A DNA stretch of 7,302 nt from Gemmatimonadota bacterium (GTDB lineage Bacteria; Gemmatimonadota; Gemmatimonadetes; Gemmatimonadales; GWC2-71-9). Below the pieces are notes generated by a model that saw nothing but the letters and a program-made list of their open reading frames with translations, did not search any database and had not been told where the DNA came from. This document shows, one piece after another, positions 1-5,937 of this stretch (position 1 is its first letter; each line of letters starts with the position of its first letter). The translations under genes and the position numbers were made by a program. The stretch is from positions 1 to 7,302 of the forward strand of contig JAOUDR010000127.1 in the NCBI GenBank assembly GCA_029859185.1, read 5' to 3'.

Positions 1-1370
1 GCCCCCGCTGCCGTTGTTCCTGCCGTTGTCCCTGCCGCTACTTCTGCCGCCGCTTCTCCCCCTGCTCCCCGGATCTTGAACTTCCGATACTCGCTCTTCT
101 TCGGACGCCCCGCCTCGAACCAGACCAGGCTGCCCACCGTGTCTCGGCCCTGATTGGTGGAGATGTCGATGCACACGAGGCTCCGCGGCACGACGGTCAG
201 ACCGAGGTCGCGCCCCAACGCGTAGACGGGGTCGTCGGCGCGTTCATCGGTCTCGAGTGCGTCGATGCGGAACCCCTCGAGCGCGTGGCGGGCGTTCTGG
301 TCCGCGAGATCCACGAGGCGGCGAAACGTGCCGCGCTGCGGCGTGAGCCAGCGGACGTCGGGGAACAACATCGCTACCTCGCCGTGGTCGGCGGGCAGGA
401 ACGGGAGCAGCACCCGACGGGCCCCACCCGGGAGTAACCGGTACCACTGCACCAAGTACGCGGCCAGGACCCGGTCGTCGGGCTCTTCCGCGAGCTTGTG
501 CAGGAAGCGGGTGTCGTGTCCGACCAGCTTGCCCGCCCGGACCTGCAGCACCGTGACCGCCGCATCGTCTCCATCGCGAGCCACGCCGACCGCGTCGGCG
601 TCGCCGCCGCCCACCTGCTCCACCGCCGCCGGTTGTTCGAGCTGTCCCAGCCAGCGGATGGCGTTGCGCAACTCCGCCGCCCGTTCGAAGTCGAGCGCCG
701 CGGACGCCGCCTCCATCCGTGCGCGCAGCCGGCCGCGCACCTCCACTGTCCGGCCTTCGAGGAAGGCCACGACGTCGTCGATCATGCTCCGGTATGCTGC
801 AACCGACTGCTTCCCTACGCACGGCGCGAGACACCGGCCGATGTGATAGTCGAGACAGGCCCGCTCGGGGGTGTCGTCAGGTAGCCCGTAGTGGCACGAG
901 CGCACGGTGAAGATCCGGCGGATGATACGCAGCGTGCGCCGCAACGTCCCGACGTCGGTGTACGGGCCAAACATGCGCGCGCCCGGGATGTGTTCCCGGC
1001 GGACCACCAGCACGCGGGGAAAGGGCTCGTCCAGCGTCACCGCGATCGACGGGTAGCTCTTGTCGTCCCGCAGCTGGATGTTGAATCGCGGCGCATACTC
1101 CTTGATGAGGTTGTTCTCCAGCAGGAGTGCCTCTGACTCGGACGGCACCACGATCGTGTCCAGATCGGCGATCACCCGTTGCAGCATCCTGAGTTTGGGC
1201 GAATCCGCCGCATCGGCGGAGAAGTAGCTCTGCACGCGGGCGCGCAGCCGCTTGGCCTTCCCGACATAGACGACCTGATCCTCGGCGTCCTTCCACAGAT
1301 ACACGCCGGGTGCCTCGGGCAAGCCGTCGAGCTTGCGACCGAGCTTGGGGGGGATCGGGGGGGCGCTCAT
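1..1370 (-). CDS. uvrC: UvrABC system protein C, excinuclease subunit (3' part missing)
   Basis: UvrC makes both incisions around a DNA lesion in nucleotide excision repair after UvrB has loaded. 456 codons are open to the window edge and the C-terminal part is absent. Seen: an N-terminal GIY-YIG nuclease (GVY at 22-24, YVG at 35-37, then KAKRLRARV; E85 and N97 match the catalytic Glu and conserved Asn of the family). Four cysteines (C159, C172, C180, C184) are spaced like the four that bind an Fe-S cluster in E. coli UvrC. A UVR (UvrB-binding) motif lies at about 210-243 with the LDFERAAELR core. The RNase H-like second nuclease begins at CIDISTNQG, with D402 as the first catalytic Asp. After the conserved SEYRKFKI a low-complexity Ala/Gly/Thr stretch starts where DDxAAM is normally expected soon. 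The ATG at 1370 overlaps the murJ stop by 4 bases (ATGA). The missing part should hold the remaining catalytic acids and the HhH2 domain. The family call is secure. Confidence 0.95.
   Translation of the reverse strand, partial: MSAPPIPPKLGRKLDGLPEAPGVYLWKDAEDQVVYVGKAKRLRARVQSYFSADAADSPKLRMLQRVIADLDTIVVPSESEALLLENNLIKEYAPRFNIQLRDDKSYPSIAVTLDEPFPRVLVVRREHIPGARMFGPYTDVGTLRRTLRIIRRIFTVRSCHYGLPDDTPERACLDYHIGRCLAPCVGKQSVAAYRSMIDDVVAFLEGRTVEVRGRLRARMEAASAALDFERAAELRNAIRWLGQLEQPAAVEQVGGGDADAVGVARDGDDAAVTVLQVRAGKLVGHDTRFLHKLAEEPDDRVLAAYLVQWYRLLPGGARRVLLPFLPADHGEVAMLFPDVRWLTPQRGTFRRLVDLADQNARHALEGFRIDALETDERADDPVYALGRDLGLTVVPRSLVCIDISTNQGRDTVGSLVWFEAGRPKKSEYRKFKIRGAGGEAAAEVAAGTTAGTTAAG
8..55. repeat. 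12-bp tandem repeat inside uvrC
   Basis: On the + strand the hexamer CTGCCG recurs exactly every 12 bases, at 8, 20, 32 and 44, with the other six bases of each unit varying. The first two units differ at one position only. The period is four codons, so it stays in frame on the coding (minus) strand and gives tetrapeptide units AEVA, AGTT, AGTT, then AAG at the edge. It probably continues beyond base 1. It looks like a coding minisatellite expanded in a loop of UvrC. Confidence 0.75.
1347..1363 (-). repeat. Paired C7 homopolymer tracts at the uvrC start
   Basis: On the coding strand uvrC codons 3 to 8 contain two runs of seven C (1357-1363 and 1347-1353) separated only by GAT. They encode part of the Ala-Pro-Pro-Ile-Pro-Pro stretch. 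The reading frame is intact as given. Any one-base length change in either run would destroy nearly the whole protein. Confidence 0.7.
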
Positions 1371-2905
1371 GCCTGGGCCCGCGACGTCCAGCGCCGGAGC
1401 AGGCCTCGCGCCTCCGGATGTCCGAGTGCTGCGGTGACCGCGAGATAGGCGATCCCAAACGCCGTGAGGGCAACCGTCGCAGTGACCGGGAGCGGGGTCG
1501 CGGCCGTGACCCGCGCACCGAGCAGGCCACACCCCGTCCCCGCCAGCGCTCCGGCGAGCACGGTGGCGAGGGTGCGGGCACGCCCTTCGCTGGCGGTCCC
1601 GACGCGGGCCGCTAAGCCACGCAGCAAGAGACCGATGTTGACGTACGCCGCGACCGCCGCGCCGAGCGCGATCCCGGCTGGACCGAATACCTGCATCGCC
1701 GCGGCCGCGAGCGCGGCGGACAGGGTGACCACCACCACGGCGATCCGGACCGGGGTCTTGGTGTCGCCGACGGCGTAAAACGCGGAGGCGAGGAGCTTCA
1801 CGGAGGCCTGGGCGGGGAGCCCGATGGCATAGGCCGCGAGCACGCCGGCCGCGACCTCGGTGTCGGTAGGTCCGAAGCGTCCGGTCTGAAACAGCGCTCC
1901 GAGGACTTCCCGGCCGAAGGCCGCAAACGCATAGGCCGCGGGGACCACGAAGAACGTGATGCGACGCAGCGCAATCTGTACCTGGTTGCCGAGCACCGTA
2001 TTGCCGTCGGTGGCCGCGTCGCGACTCAGCGCCGGAAGCGCGGCGGCGGCGAGACTGACGCCGAACAGGGAGATCGGCAGGAGGGCAACGAGCTGCGCGT
2101 ACCCCAGGACGGCGACCGCCCCGGCGCCGAGCAGCGACGCGAGTTGCGTATCGACCACGCTGGAGATCTGAACGACGCCGGCCCCGGCCACGACGGGGCC
2201 CCACGCGGTGAGCACGCGGCGGACGTCCGGGGAGCGAAGGTGCAGCCCCCACGTCAGGCGGCCGGCGAGTCGCAAGGACGATGGCAGTTGGACCGCGAGC
2301 TGCAGCAGCGAGCCCGCCAGCGCCCCAAAGGCAAGCGCCACGATGAGCCGCTCCCCCACCATGACGCCACCGAGCGCCACGAGGGTACCGATCTGGGCGA
2401 TGTTCCACAGACTGGGGGCCGCGTAGGAAAGCAAGAACCGTCCGTGCGTGTTGAGCACGCCGAGACACCACGCGGCGAGGATCATGACGCCGGACATCGG
2501 GAACATGATCTCCACCAACCGGACGGTGACTTCCCGGGTGGGCCCCGAAAACCCGGGGGCCACCGCGGCTGTGATGACGGGTGCGAGGACGATGCCCAAT
2601 CCGGTGGCTGCGGCGGTACCGAGGATCAACAGCGAGGCGATGGCACCGGCCACCCGGCGGGCGTCCTCGTCCCGGCCCTGGGCCAGCAACCCCGCATACA
2701 CGGGGATGAACGACGCCGACAGCGTACCCTCGCCGAGCAGATTGCGGATGGCATTGGGGATTCGGAGCGCCGCCCGAAACGCGTCGGCCAACTCGGTGTT
2801 GCCGAAATAGTGGGCAAAGACCCGCTCCCGGACGAATCCGAGCACACGGGTGAAGAAGATCCCGGTGGCTACCCGCGTCGCGGCCCGTCCCTGGGAGGCC
2901 GCCAT
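1367..2905 (-). CDS. murJ: Lipid II flippase MurJ (MviN family)
   Basis: MurJ moves the peptidoglycan precursor lipid II across the cytoplasmic membrane (MOP exporter superfamily). The protein has 512 residues from the chosen ATG, usual for the family, and is mostly hydrophobic, consistent with about 14 membrane helices. The N-terminal signature is clear: TRVLGFVRER, then ADAF and IPNAIRNLLGEG. R20, R26, D41 and R54 line up with E. coli R18, R24, D39 and R52, of which the arginines are needed for function. The frame stays open upstream to an ATG at 2986, but the extra 27 residues are Ser/Pro/Arg-rich and overlap the preceding gene, so the ATG at 2905 just before AASQGRAATR is preferred. No good Shine-Dalgarno sequence precedes it. 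The start lies 4 bases after the preceding stop, so translation is probably coupled. Its TGA overlaps the uvrC ATG by 4 bases. Confidence 0.93.
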   Translation of the reverse strand: MAASQGRAATRVATGIFFTRVLGFVRERVFAHYFGNTELADAFRAALRIPNAIRNLLGEGTLSASFIPVYAGLLAQGRDEDARRVAGAIASLLILGTAAATGLGIVLAPVITAAVAPGFSGPTREVTVRLVEIMFPMSGVMILAAWCLGVLNTHGRFLLSYAAPSLWNIAQIGTLVALGGVMVGERLIVALAFGALAGSLLQLAVQLPSSLRLAGRLTWGLHLRSPDVRRVLTAWGPVVAGAGVVQISSVVDTQLASLLGAGAVAVLGYAQLVALLPISLFGVSLAAAALPALSRDAATDGNTVLGNQVQIALRRITFFVVPAAYAFAAFGREVLGALFQTGRFGPTDTEVAAGVLAAYAIGLPAQASVKLLASAFYAVGDTKTPVRIAVVVVTLSAALAAAAMQVFGPAGIALGAAVAAYVNIGLLLRGLAARVGTASEGRARTLATVLAGALAGTGCGLLGARVTAATPLPVTATVALTAFGIAYLAVTAALGHPEARGLLRRWTSRAQA

Positions 2906-2909
2906 CCGG

Positions 2910-3194
2910 TCAGGTGCCGGGGGGGAGCCTTGCAGACTTCTCCTCGGCACTCTCGAGGAGCCGCTGGACGAACTGGGTCTCCTCACGGAGTGCCTGGGTG
3001 AGCTGGGTCAGGTCGGCCACCTCATCCTCCAGGACACCCAGTCGCTGCCGCATCTCCTCGAGGGCCGCCGGATCGCCCCCTCCCCCACGGCGCGACTCCA
3101 CGAGTCGGTGGAGTACCGGCGAGTCCAGGACGATCGCGAGGATCGGGATCGCGAGAAACACCACGAGAATGAGAAAACCGAGCGCCCAGAGCAT
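2910..3194 (-). CDS. Small single-pass membrane protein with a coiled coil, function unknown
   Basis: This is a 94-residue protein. Residues 1-23 form one hydrophobic segment (LWALGFLILVVFLAIPILAIV). A basic stretch ending in ESRR and a GGGG linker follow (about 29-40). Residues 44-87 form a heptad-like, charged helix rich in Glu, Leu, Gln and Arg, likely a coiled coil. The positive charges just after the membrane segment suggest that the coiled coil faces the cytoplasm. This topology resembles PspB more than FtsB or FtsL, but sequence similarity is too weak to name it. The start is the ATG at 3194; a GTG directly upstream at 3197 is an alternative adding one residue. A short AGG lies 8 bases from the ATG or 5 from the GTG. 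The gene fits in the gap between bshC and murJ with 9 and 4 bases to spare, which supports that it is real. A role in envelope function beside MurJ is a guess. Confidence 0.75.
   Translation of the reverse strand: MLWALGFLILVVFLAIPILAIVLDSPVLHRLVESRRGGGGDPAALEEMRQRLGVLEDEVADLTQLTQALREETQFVQRLLESAEEKSARLPPGT
2919..2925 (-). repeat. C7 tract just before the stop of the small membrane gene
   Basis: The coding strand reads CTC CCC CCC GGC ACC TGA at the end of the coiled-coil protein. The run is seven C. Skipping one C (a +1 shift) gives CCC CCG GCA CCT GAC CGG ATG, which bypasses the TGA and enters the MurJ frame directly. Confidence 0.65.
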
Positions 3195-3203
3195 CACTGC
3201 AAC

Positions 3204-4745
3204 CTACGGACGGTCAGAGGTGGCTTCAAGAGCCGCCGCCCACAAGCGGACCGCGGCAAGCGCCGCCGCCACGAAGCCCCGGCCGTAGCGCACGAGAAAC
3301 GCGGGGACACCCAGCACCCGTTCCTGGGGCTTGCCGAGTGGGAACAGCGCGGCGCGCGTGCGCGCGACCTGCTGCACCAGCGTCTCGTTCCGTTGTTTCA
3401 GGTGCGAGAGGATGCGCTTTTCGATGTCCCGGACACCGGCCAACGCCGCATTCCTCGTGGACTCCACGGGCTTGCGAAGCGTGGGGTCGATGCCGGTGGC
3501 GGCGTCCCGGAGTTGGTCGTACTCCCGCTCGAGGGCCGTTCGGAGAGCCGTAAGGCTGGCTTCAGCCTCCGCCGGCACGTCGCCCCGCACCAGACGCTGC
3601 TCCAACTGGCCCTCTGGCAGCCGGAGATCGTCGGGTGTCAGGTCGTACTTCTCGAGCACCTTGCGGGTGCGGGCCTCGACGACGCGTCCGGACCAGCGGG
3701 GGACCGGTATCTGCGGGATGACTTCCAGGGTCTCGTACACCGGGGTGCATTGCGGGAAGTAGGCCAACTCGCCCGGACCGCCAACGTAGGCGACGGTCGG
3801 CAGCAGCGCGGCCTCGACGACGGGTCGCAGCAGCACGTTGGGTGAGAGCCGTTCCGGGGCCTCCCGTGCCAAGGCCGAGAGCTCGGTCAGGGTATGCCGT
3901 TCGCCGGACCGGCGGGCGTGAAACGCCCGGTCATCCATCACCAGGCGATCGCGTCCCAGCGTCCCTTCGAGCATGACGAGCGATGCCCCGTCGCCGACCG
4001 GGACAGGCGCTGTGGCGCCGTCCCGTTGGAGCGCCGCCGACCGCCGCGCGAGCGCCTTGTCGAGCGGGGCCGCATGCTCGAGCGCTCGGATGAGCAACGG
4101 GGCCATCGCGGCCTTGGCGGCCCGGTGGGTCGGGTGGAACACAACCAGGCCGAACTCACCGAGCAGGTCCGCGAGGGCCGCGCCAAAGGCGGCCGCCACC
4201 GTCGCTTCCGGCGTGTAATGGCGCGCGAGCCAGCCCGCGATATCGGCGCGGAATTCCGTGTCCGGGAGCTCCTGCCACAGTGCCTCGAGGAGCGGGAGCA
4301 CTGCCGGCCCGAGCGGCTCACGATACATGGGCGTGAGCGGCGCCTCGGGCGCCCGGTCCGGCAGCGCCAGTCGCAGCACCTCGCCGGCCGCTGCCACTTG
4401 GTAGGTCTGAGCCGCTTCCAGGAAGTCATGGTCATCTCCCGCCACCCAGAACACCGGCACGACCGGTCGGGCGAGTCGCGTCTGCAGGCGCTCGGCCAGC
4501 GCGATGGCGGAGAGCGCCTTGTAGATCGTGTACAGGGGTCCCAGGAAGAGGCCGGGTTGCTGCCCAGTCGTGACGCAGAGGGCGTCGCCCGCGAACAGTT
4601 CGTCCAGTCTGCCCGCGCCTGCTCCGGTTGCCGCAAACGCCGGTCGGAGTGTGTCGGGCACGGGTCTGGAGCGACGCGCGGCCGTGGATTCCCACTGGGC
4701 CGCCGGAAGCGCGTCAATCGGGGTTGAGAGGAACTCGACGTTCAT
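3204..4745 (-). CDS. bshC: Bacillithiol biosynthesis cysteine-adding enzyme BshC
   Basis: BshC adds cysteine to glucosaminyl-malate, the last step of bacillithiol synthesis, giving the low-molecular-weight thiol used for redox buffering, metal handling and detoxification. The protein has 513 residues, close to the roughly 540 of Bacillus subtilis. Family signatures are plain: TTGQQPGLFLGP at 59-70 followed by LYTIYKALSAI, FWVAGDDHDFLE at 99-110, an LSPNVLLRPVVEAALLPT segment leading into YVGGPGELAYF at 300-330, and a C-terminal region with a long helical (coiled-coil) part at about 395-465 ending in GKPQERVL. The core is the Rossmann-like fold of the family. The ATG at 4745 overlaps the preceding methyltransferase stop by 4 bases (ATGA), and a GGGGTG lies 5 bases upstream. 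bshA and bshB, needed for the earlier steps, are not in this window. Known lineages with bacillithiol include Bacillota, Bacteroidota, Deinococcota and others. Confidence 0.95.
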   Translation of the reverse strand: MNVEFLSTPIDALPAAQWESTAARRSRPVPDTLRPAFAATGAGAGRLDELFAGDALCVTTGQQPGLFLGPLYTIYKALSAIALAERLQTRLARPVVPVFWVAGDDHDFLEAAQTYQVAAAGEVLRLALPDRAPEAPLTPMYREPLGPAVLPLLEALWQELPDTEFRADIAGWLARHYTPEATVAAAFGAALADLLGEFGLVVFHPTHRAAKAAMAPLLIRALEHAAPLDKALARRSAALQRDGATAPVPVGDGASLVMLEGTLGRDRLVMDDRAFHARRSGERHTLTELSALAREAPERLSPNVLLRPVVEAALLPTVAYVGGPGELAYFPQCTPVYETLEVIPQIPVPRWSGRVVEARTRKVLEKYDLTPDDLRLPEGQLEQRLVRGDVPAEAEASLTALRTALEREYDQLRDAATGIDPTLRKPVESTRNAALAGVRDIEKRILSHLKQRNETLVQQVARTRAALFPLGKPQERVLGVPAFLVRYGRGFVAAALAAVRLWAAALEATSDRP

Positions 4746-5464
4746 GCTTTCACCCCAACGAGGATCGCACGGGGGGCCGCCTCGGTTGGCGGACCACCCG
4801 CATAGTCACCGAATTGCTGGCCGACCGTGAGGCCGGCGCGTTGCATCAACTGCACGAGGTCGTCCCGGGAAAACAGCCGGACCCGTTCCACGAAGCTGCG
4901 ACCGTCGTCGAGGATATGCATCTCCTTGAGCACATGCCGTTCGTCGGGCGCGATCCGCCGCTCGATCACGACGCGCTGGCTCCCCACGACCCGGTCTTCG
5001 CGCGGGACCAGCTGCCGGCGCACGGCAGTGGCGTTGAAGTAGTCGAGCACGAACGTGCCACCATGGCGCAGCAGCGCGACCGCATCCCGGAGCACGACCT
5101 GGTGCTGCTCGTCATCCGCGAAGTAGCCGAAACTCGTGAACAGGTTCACGATGACGTCGAAGCTCAGGGGGCGGAACGGGAGATGCCGCATGTCCGCCCG
5201 GACCATCGCGACGAGGTTACCGGTCCGGCGCCGAGCCCGGATCAGGAGCGGGAACGACAGGTCCAGGCCCACGACGCGCGCTCCCCGGGTCTGGAGCTGG
5301 GCCGCGTGGCGTCCCGGGCCACACGCGAGGTCGAGGACGGCCCGTCCGCGGAGTGGCGCCACGCGATCGACCAGAGCGATGGCGTCACCGGCATCCGCAT
5401 CGTCGCGATGCGGGTACAGGCGCAGATACTCCTCACCGAACCACTGCTCGAACCACTCGGTCAC
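4742..5464 (-). CDS. Class I SAM-dependent methyltransferase, substrate unknown
   Basis: This is a 240-residue Rossmann-fold methyltransferase. SAM-binding motif I is VLDLACGPGRHA at 43-54. The ribose-binding acid is D68 in GLDLS, and D91 in RADMRHLPF is the likely adenine-contacting residue. Motif IV is FDVIVNLFTSFGYF at 102-115. The C-terminal half is a beta-rich part with FVERVRLFS and ends GDYAGG...PRAILVGVKA, typical of a broad family of small-molecule methyltransferases. The start is GTG at 5464, giving TEWFEQWFGEEYLRLY; it overlaps the rlmH stop by 4 bases (GTGA), with AAGGGG about 8 bases upstream. The next gene, bshC, overlaps its end by 4 bases, so the two products are probably made together. 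That pairing makes a bacillithiol-related substrate plausible, for example N-methylation as in Chlorobium. This is inference from position; the sequence alone fixes only the fold and cofactor. Confidence 0.88.
   Translation of the reverse strand: MTEWFEQWFGEEYLRLYPHRDDADAGDAIALVDRVAPLRGRAVLDLACGPGRHAAQLQTRGARVVGLDLSFPLLIRARRRTGNLVAMVRADMRHLPFRPLSFDVIVNLFTSFGYFADDEQHQVVLRDAVALLRHGGTFVLDYFNATAVRRQLVPREDRVVGSQRVVIERRIAPDERHVLKEMHILDDGRSFVERVRLFSRDDLVQLMQRAGLTVGQQFGDYAGGPPTEAAPRAILVGVKA
4751..4756 (-). promoter_or_regulatory. Shine-Dalgarno-like site of bshC
   Basis: GGGGTG on the minus strand lies 5 bases before the ATG at 4745, inside the end of the methyltransferase gene. It supports the ATGA-overlap start of bshC. 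Confidence 0.45.
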
Positions 5465-5937
5465 GTGCGTCGCCCCTTGTGGTAGGGCTCGCCGCGCAGA
5501 ATCGTCCCCGCGCGATACAGCTGCTCGAACAACACGAGTCGGGCGACCTCGTGCGGCAGCGTCATGGAGGAGAGACTGAGGGTGAGATCGGCGTGTGCGA
5601 GCATCTCGTCCGGTAGCCCATGGGCGCCCCCCACCAGAAAGGCGACGTCGCGGGCGCCATCACGCCAGCGACCCACGAGACGCGCGAACTCCTCGCTGGA
5701 TGCTGCCCGACCCGTACGTGTCAGCGCCACCTGCACGACGCCGTCGGGTGTGGCGCGTTGGAGCCGCTCGCCTTCGAGGCGTCGCGCCACCACGGGCGTG
5801 CTCCCGGCCCGCCCGGCCGCCGCCACCTCATGCACCAGGATCTTCGCCGCGCGCCGGGCGCGGCGCAGATAATCGTCGCACGCCGTCCGCAGCACCGCCT
5901 CCTGCACGCGGCCCACGGCGACGACGTGAAAGACCAT
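5461..5937 (-). CDS. rlmH: 23S rRNA (pseudouridine(1915)-N(3))-methyltransferase RlmH
   Basis: RlmH is a SPOUT-class methyltransferase that uses SAM to methylate N3 of pseudouridine 1915 in helix 69 of 23S rRNA, late in assembly on the 70S ribosome. The protein has 158 residues, close to E. coli (155). Signatures: SSEEFARLVGRW at 80-91, the SAM-binding loop FLVGGAHGLPDEM at 100-112, then SLSSMTLPHEVARLVLFEQLYRA ending at 143, forming the trefoil knot, and the C-terminal PYHKG at 151-155, which carries residues of the active site. The ATG at 5937 starts MVFHVVAVGRV, the expected first beta strand. The frame stays open upstream, but that part overlaps the dehydrogenase and matches nothing, so it was dropped. 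The start shares one base with the upstream TGA (TGATG) and has no clear Shine-Dalgarno sequence, pointing to translational coupling. Confidence 0.95.
   Translation of the reverse strand: MVFHVVAVGRVQEAVLRTACDDYLRRARRAAKILVHEVAAAGRAGSTPVVARRLEGERLQRATPDGVVQVALTRTGRAASSEEFARLVGRWRDGARDVAFLVGGAHGLPDEMLAHADLTLSLSSMTLPHEVARLVLFEQLYRAGTILRGEPYHKGRRT

Noticed and set aside
8..55. Short regular repeats considered as a CRISPR array
   Set aside because: The 12-bp period has no spacers, the units are degenerate and in frame within uvrC, and there are no cas genes.
877..1581. Minus-strand open frame of 234 codons spanning the murJ/uvrC junction
   Set aside because: It is out of frame with both genes; the uvrC frame from 1370 carries GIY-YIG, UVR and RNase H motifs.
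2144..3845. Two overlapping + strand open frames (2144-3001 and 2850-3845)
   Set aside because: They are antisense to murJ, the small membrane gene and bshC. The composition is that of a shadow frame (many Arg, Gly, His), with no motifs.
3894..5485. + strand open frames of 277 and 285 codons (3894-4727 and 4628-5485)
   Set aside because: They are antisense to bshC and the methyltransferase, whose conserved motifs fix the true frame.
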